Assembly: GCF_900111875.1 (NCBI RefSeq)
Contig: NZ_FOJU01000004.1
Coordinates: forward strand, 248,001-312,000
DNA from: Poseidonocella pacifica
GTDB taxonomy: Bacteria; Pseudomonadota; Alphaproteobacteria; Rhodobacterales; Rhodobacteraceae
Direction of reading: 5' to 3'
Length of the DNA stretch: 64,000 nucleotides
This document shows positions 63,943 to 64,000 of this stretch, in pieces; the stretch's first letter is position 1, and every line of letters starts with the position of its first letter. The notes under the pieces are model-generated. The model had not been told where the DNA came from, did not search any database, and saw nothing but the letters and a program-made list of their open reading frames with translations. The translations under genes were made by a program, and so were the position numbers.

Positions 63943-64000
63943 CCGAAGGCAGCCGCGGGCATCTGGCGATGCTGACATTCTCCCTGCTGGTGGCGGGATC
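63939..64000 (+). CDS. Putative membrane transporter (EamA-like), truncated by window end
   Basis: Only the first 20 codons are visible from a GTG at 63939: VTEGSRGHLAMLTFSLLVAG, a short polar end leading into a hydrophobic helix. The GTGA overlap with the LysR gene makes it a real start. The EamA/DMT assignment rests on the shape of the helix and on LysR-transporter pairing, so it is tentative. Confidence 0.45.
   Translation, partial: MTEGSRGHLAMLTFSLLVAG

Noticed and set aside
62953-63978. N-terminal extension of azoR by about 340 codons
   Set aside because: It is antisense to the LysR gene; the azoreductase family starts at MTKTILRLDAS.

Overview
The window is high-GC chromosomal DNA from an alphaproteobacterium, most likely Rhodobacterales (Roseobacter group). 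This rests on gene content: MipZ, the ffh/rpsP/rimM/trmD/rplS/rpmE block, glnK-amtB, the N-methylglutamate route for methylamine, and an alphaproteobacterial-type rhamnose operon. Genes are tightly packed with many 4-bp ATGA/GTGA overlaps. I see no transposase, integrase, CRISPR array or rRNA. One tRNA (Pro, anticodon CGG) is present.

Layout. 1-4468: end of a polyamine-type ABC transporter (binding protein, ATPase, two permeases) and an FAD-dependent amine oxidoreductase. 4469-10306 (minus): pterin dehydratase, FemAB-like acyltransferase, GDPD phosphodiesterase, RidA, and a type I secretion ATPase/adaptor pair. 10413-13325: MlaA lipoprotein converging on a class A penicillin-binding protein across a shared terminator. 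13584-15353: glnK-amtB and a strong terminator. 15394-19410 (minus): Trm112-like protein, Lon-substrate-domain protein, thioredoxin co-chaperone, exonuclease III, MscS channel. 19524-26490: an unknown protein, then leuCD, a membrane protein, a secreted EEP-fold protein, leuB and an EamA transporter. 26537-26613: tRNA-Pro, followed by about 640 bp without a confident gene and a DUF998 membrane protein.

28049-41914 is the main metabolic island. A sorbosone-dehydrogenase-like protein and an XRE/cupin regulator precede mgsABC-gmaS-mgdABCD, the complete N-methylglutamate pathway: methylamine is captured as gamma-glutamylmethylamide, converted to N-methylglutamate, then oxidised to glutamate plus a C1 unit. 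Ethanolamine ammonia-lyase (eutBC) follows. The delta subunit MgdB contains no cysteine at all, so the zinc site known from sarcosine oxidase cannot form.

41919-52563 is a divergent L-rhamnose regulon: rhaI and a fused aldolase-dehydrogenase rhaD on minus; a DeoR regulator, ABC transporter, mutarotase and kinase on plus. An AT-rich region with repeated GTCAATCA-type half-sites lies between them. 52602-55443: mipZ, then a PQQ-type dehydrogenase coupled to a di-heme cytochrome c. 55519-61974 (minus) reads in transcription order ffh, three tandem GNATs, chorismate mutase, rpsP, a 47-aa membrane protein, rimM, trmD, rplS, rpmE. 62368-64000: azoR divergent from a LysR regulator and the start of a putative membrane transporter.

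The most unusual non-coding signal is four exact GTATGAC heptamers spaced exactly 11 bp apart just upstream of chorismate mutase (58644-58683). No wholly new multi-gene system is evident; the best leads are this repeat array, the cysteine-free MgdB with adjacent eutBC, and small coupled or leader ORFs.
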